NCBI RefSeq assembly: GCF_027172205.1
Contig: NC_070614.1
Span: 42,709,001 to 42,773,000, forward strand
Length of the DNA stretch: 64,000 nt
From: Podarcis raffonei
Lineage: Eukaryota; Chordata; Lepidosauria; Squamata; Lacertidae
Direction of reading: 5' to 3'
Every line of letters starts with the position of its first letter. The stretch's first letter is position 1. Below the pieces are notes generated by a model that was given only the letters and a program-made list of their open reading frames with translations, was not told where the DNA came from and made no database searches. Shown here in pieces: positions 60,374-64,000 of this stretch. Made by a program: the position numbers and the translations under genes.

Positions 60374-62671
60374 ATCATATATGGCTCTCCTGTGGTGATA
60401 GATAAGAAAACCCAAGCTGCTTTCTATCTCCAAATGTTCCCAAATTTGAAGCTTCAATATGAGACAATTCTCTACGTACTGTTATATTTCAAGTGGACAT
60501 GGATTGGGGTAATTTCTCAGCACAATGACAATGGACAGAGGTTTGAACAGAATATTATCCCCATGTTTGCCCAGAAAGGTATCTGCTTTGATTTCATAGT
60601 AAGACTTCTCAAAGTGTCTTTTTCCAGTACTATTAATGATATGGTGGGAGATGTAATTGAGAAGACTGAAATCATTATGAAGAGCACTGTCATTGCATTA
60701 GTCATTCATGGTGAAATAGAAACCATGCTCATCCTGAGGATATTTTCTAAGGCTTCAGCATATGAGCATATATCAACAAAGAGAAATGGTAAAGTCTGGA
60801 TAATGACAGCTGAGATGGAGTTCACTTCCATTCCTCTTCAAAGAGATTGGGACATAGACTTCCTACATGGTGCTATATCCTTTGCTGTTCACTCCAGTGA
60901 AGTTTTAGGATTCCAGAAATTTCTTCTGATGAGAAACCCCACTTCAGAGAAGGAAAATGGCTTCGTTAGGGTTTTCTGGGAGCAGGCATTTTGGTGTCTG
61001 TTCCCCAGAGCTATGGTAGACCTACAGAATGAAGAAATCTGCAGTGGAGAGGAGAAGTTGGAGACTCTTCCTGCATCTGTTTTTGAAATGAGCATGACTG
61101 GCCACAGCTACAGTGTCTACACAGCTGCCTTTGCAATAGCACATGCATTACAGGCCATAGATTCATCTAGATACAAAGGCAGAATGATAGTAGATGGAGG
61201 AGTAAAGCTTCAGCATCAAGAATTATGGAAGGTAATGTCCCGAATACACCAAGAACAAAGGAAGGATCCCGCTCGATCAGTACAGAGCCTTCCTTTACCG
61301 GCCAACCAGATAGCAATAGTATTCTCCCACTGTTTTCCCCTAGGGCCTGGTTTTCAGATGATGATGTCTCTGTTTCCTGAGAATGTATAAAGCAGCATTG
61401 AATACTAGCAATAGATTTCCTGCTTCCTTCATGAATTTGCTGAAGCCCAAGGTCTCACCAGATTCAAATGATTATAAAAATAATTGAAAATCTGTGTAAA
61501 TTCCAAAAAGACATGATGATGAGCATGGTGTAGAGTATTGTTGTCCCTGCCTTCCACCACAGCAGGTGTGAGTGATATGGCTGTGGATGCAGTGGTGGCT
61601 ATTCCTCCCTGTCATATCCTGCTGCTGCCCTGCAGGGTTAAGATTGCTTTACTAATTACTACCTCAAGGTGGTATGTGCACATCTTCTCTCTATATTTAC
61701 GATTATCAGGCATAAAGTTTTTCAAGAGTTTGGAATAAAGTGGGAATGATCCACAGCCTTTGACATATCCATTGACTTTTTTCTTTATCCCCTCTTTCTT
61801 TAGCTTAACCACTTTGTTAAGAGAATAGTATTTAATAATACTGTTGGGGAAAAGGTTTCCTTCAATCAAAATGGAGAGCTAGAGGCTGGATTTGATATTA
61901 TAAACTGAATCACATTTCCAAATCAGTCCTTTCAGAGAATGAAAGTGGGAAATATAGACTCCATGGCTCCCCAAGAAGAAGTGTTGAGGATTTGGGAAGA
62001 AGACTTTGTGTGGCCCAGCAGTTTTAACCAGGTGAGGTCCATTCATATTTTGTACCATATCTATTACTTCCAGAGTTATTCGCAGTTCCCAATGTTGATA
62101 TACAAGCTTGCAAAAGAGAAAACCTTCTCTTCTTTCATTTGTGGACAGGTGCAGCCCCTTTCTTTGGGTTACCATAAAACAAAGAAGGAAGGGGAGCCAT
62201 TTTGCTGCTATGATTGCATTCTGTGTCCACAAGGGAAGTTTTCCAACCAGATGGGTAAGAGACATCATGTACACAGCCTATCAAATGTACTATCATTCAG
62301 GTTTTCAGACATTCATTTCCCTTAAATTGAGAACATTCCTCAGAATTCAGTAAAGTTTATGGTTCCTCATATGAGGATACAGCCTGATAAACTTAGCAAT
62401 AGCAGTCCCAAGTCATTCAGAGCTGGTCATTATGTACACCAGACAGGGAGGAGAGAAAGAAAAAACACCACTCATTCAGAAGAAGGAGGTATAATGTTTA
62501 TTTTGGAAAAAAGCATGATTGCAGAATTGGAACACAATTCTTTTTGACAAACTCTTTTCTTTTAAAGAAAAAACACAAAGGGACTGAGCATATTCAATGT
62601 CCAAAGAATGATCTGGTGAGAAGTCATGGAAAATAGAAAAAAGAAAGAATTATTAATTTATATTGTTATAT

Positions 62672-62960
62672 CAGAGCTTTTCAAGCTTTTCATATTGTTG
62701 GCACACTTTAGACATTCATCATCATTTCGTGACACAGGAATTCAGTTTTACTAGCAAACTGGAGATTAAACTAACCCCTTATAAGATATAGAGACACATA
62801 CATAAATTCTAATAATGAAATGTATGGGGACACAACATATCTCATGATCTGCCCGCTTCGTTTCCAACCCCAGGAGGAGTGTGTGGAGCATTCACTTGAC
62901 ACACCTACACACTGCAGCTGACACACTAAAGTGTCACAACACACAGTTTGGAAAACTCTG
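62672..62960. mobile_element. hAT-like MITE in G intron 5
   Basis: Inverted ends CAGAGCTTTTCAAGCTT and AGTTTGGAAAACTCTG, typical of hAT elements. The 8-base flanks (TGTTATAT and CTGTATAT) match at five of eight places, compatible with a worn target duplication. Confidence 0.6.
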
Positions 62961-64000
62961 CTGTATATTTAAAAAAAGTGATTGGACCCATATGTGGATG
63001 TTTGCACATCTATAAATGTGCAACACAATCTTTTTAGGGATCTATTTAAACATTATTTAATCTACTTAGTGATCAATCTATTTCTAGCCAATGAAAGTTT
63101 GACATTTGTAAGTCTGATATTTCATATTACTACAACAACACATATTCTGCTGCAACATATAGAAACCTGATCATGCTGTTTGTTGTTTGTTTTCAGACAT
63201 GGATGAATGCCTTCAGTGCCCACAAGATCATTACCCAAACATGGAACGGGATTCATGCATGCCGAAGGACGTAATTTTCTTGTCTTACGGAGAACCTTTG
63301 GGGATCGCTTTGGCTGTTCTTGCTCTTTCCCTTTCTTTCACCACAGCTTTGGTGCTGTGGATTTTCATTAGGCACCGGGACACTCCCATAGTCAAAGCCA
63401 ACAACCGCAACCTCTCCTACACTCTCCTCACCTCCCTCTTTCTCGCCTTCCTTTGTGCTTTGCTATTCATCGGTCGACCTTAGAAAGTGACATGTCTCCT
63501 TCGACAAACAGCATTTGGCACCATCTTTTCAGTGGCAGTTTCTTGTGTGTTGGCCAAGACAATCATTGTGGTCCTTGCTTTCAGGGTCACCAAACCAGGT
63601 TCCAGGATGAGGAAATGGGTGGGGAAACAGCAGGCCACCTCCATTGTTCTTTCCTGCTCCCTGATTCAAGCTGTTCTTTGTTGCGTATGGCTGGCAACGT
63701 CTTCCCCATTCCCAGATTTTGATATGCACTCTGTGACTAAAGAAATTGTTCTGCAATGTAATGAAGGCTCAGTCACCATGTTCTACAGTGTCTTGGGCTT
63801 TATGGGCTTGCTAGCCATTGTCAGCTTCACTGTAGCTACCAAGCCAGGCTCCAGAATGAGGAGATGGGTGGGGAAACATGTGGCCATCTCCATTGTTCTT
63901 TTCAGTTTCCTCATTCAAATGATGATGTGTACTGCCTGGCTGATAGTTGCTCCCCCACTCCCTGATTTAGACAAACACTCAGGGACTAAAGAAATTGTAC

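Larger units (their letters stand above)
53230..64000 (+). pseudogene. V2R pseudogene G, plus strand, six exons, multiply disabled
   Basis: Exons: 1, 53230-53483 (signal peptide, LPILHKFYQQGDFIIAS); 2, 54288-54579; 3, 60374-61231; 4, 61804-62031; 5, 62149-62254; 6, 63197 to the window end. Exons 2 and 3 are open with good splice sites (292 and 858 bases). Exon 4 has TGA at 61906-61908 where paralogs have Trp (Asn-Trp-Ile). Exon 5 is 106 bases: 21 bases are missing in frame, removing the Cys-Asn-Asp-His-Cys segment. Exon 6 has TAG at 63481-63483 where Glu is expected after Ile-Gly-Arg-Pro. After about 63835 the exon becomes a second copy of the TM3-TM4 region of a different, type-2 V2R. Exon 1's donor is the less usual GTGTAAGG if phase 2 is kept. 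Intron 2 (5.8 kb) is swollen by an L1, a MITE and a SINE. Clearly nonfunctional. Confidence 0.88.

Overview
This is vertebrate nuclear DNA from a squamate reptile, most likely a lizard (a lacertid is a guess). It is intron-rich and AT-rich, and it carries a repeat set typical of squamates: Sauria SINEs, a BovB (RTE) tail, L2/CR1 LINEs, short L1 copies and Tigger-like MITEs. The genes belong to a chemosensory cluster: vomeronasal type-2 receptors (V2R, family C GPCRs) and one odorant receptor (OR).

Layout. About 0-45.7 kb is a tandem V2R array on the minus strand. In order of rising coordinate it holds gene A (exon 1 only, the rest lies left of the window), gene B (six exons, one frameshift in exon 3), a shredded V2R relic at 12.4-12.6 kb, gene C (six exons, open throughout, 875 codons), gene D (six exons, open throughout, 876 codons, with a 2.4 kb L2 element in intron 4), a spare exon 1 and an orphan exon 5 between D and E, gene E (six exons, one frameshift in exon 4) and pseudogene F (a 7TM exon split by a MITE). 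From 45.9 to 47.4 kb is an L1 remnant. An intact OR gene lies on the plus strand at 49.87-50.82 kb, followed by L1 pieces and an OR fragment. From 53.2 kb to the window end is a plus-strand V2R pseudogene (G), spread over more than 10 kb. It has two nonsense codons, a 21-base deletion and a 7TM exon that turns into a different V2R sequence.

Two V2R kinds alternate in the array. Type 1 (B, C, E) begins its 7TM exon with Met-Asn-Asp-Cys. Type 2 (A by its exon 1, D, F and the relics) begins it with Met-Asp-Asp-Cys. Flanks shared between copies show that the array grew by duplication of a type-1/type-2 pair, followed by decay of several members. Exon boundaries were set from splice signals at both ends and from agreement of lengths across paralogs (218/221, 292, 861, 228, 127 and 902 bases).

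In the animal, V2R proteins are expected to sit on vomeronasal sensory neurons and bind peptide or amino-acid-like cues through a large extracellular clamshell domain. The OR would act in olfactory neurons. I see no operon, CRISPR array, tRNA or rRNA gene, and no previously undescribed system. The notable content is the structure and decay of the array and several clean insertion or recombination scars.
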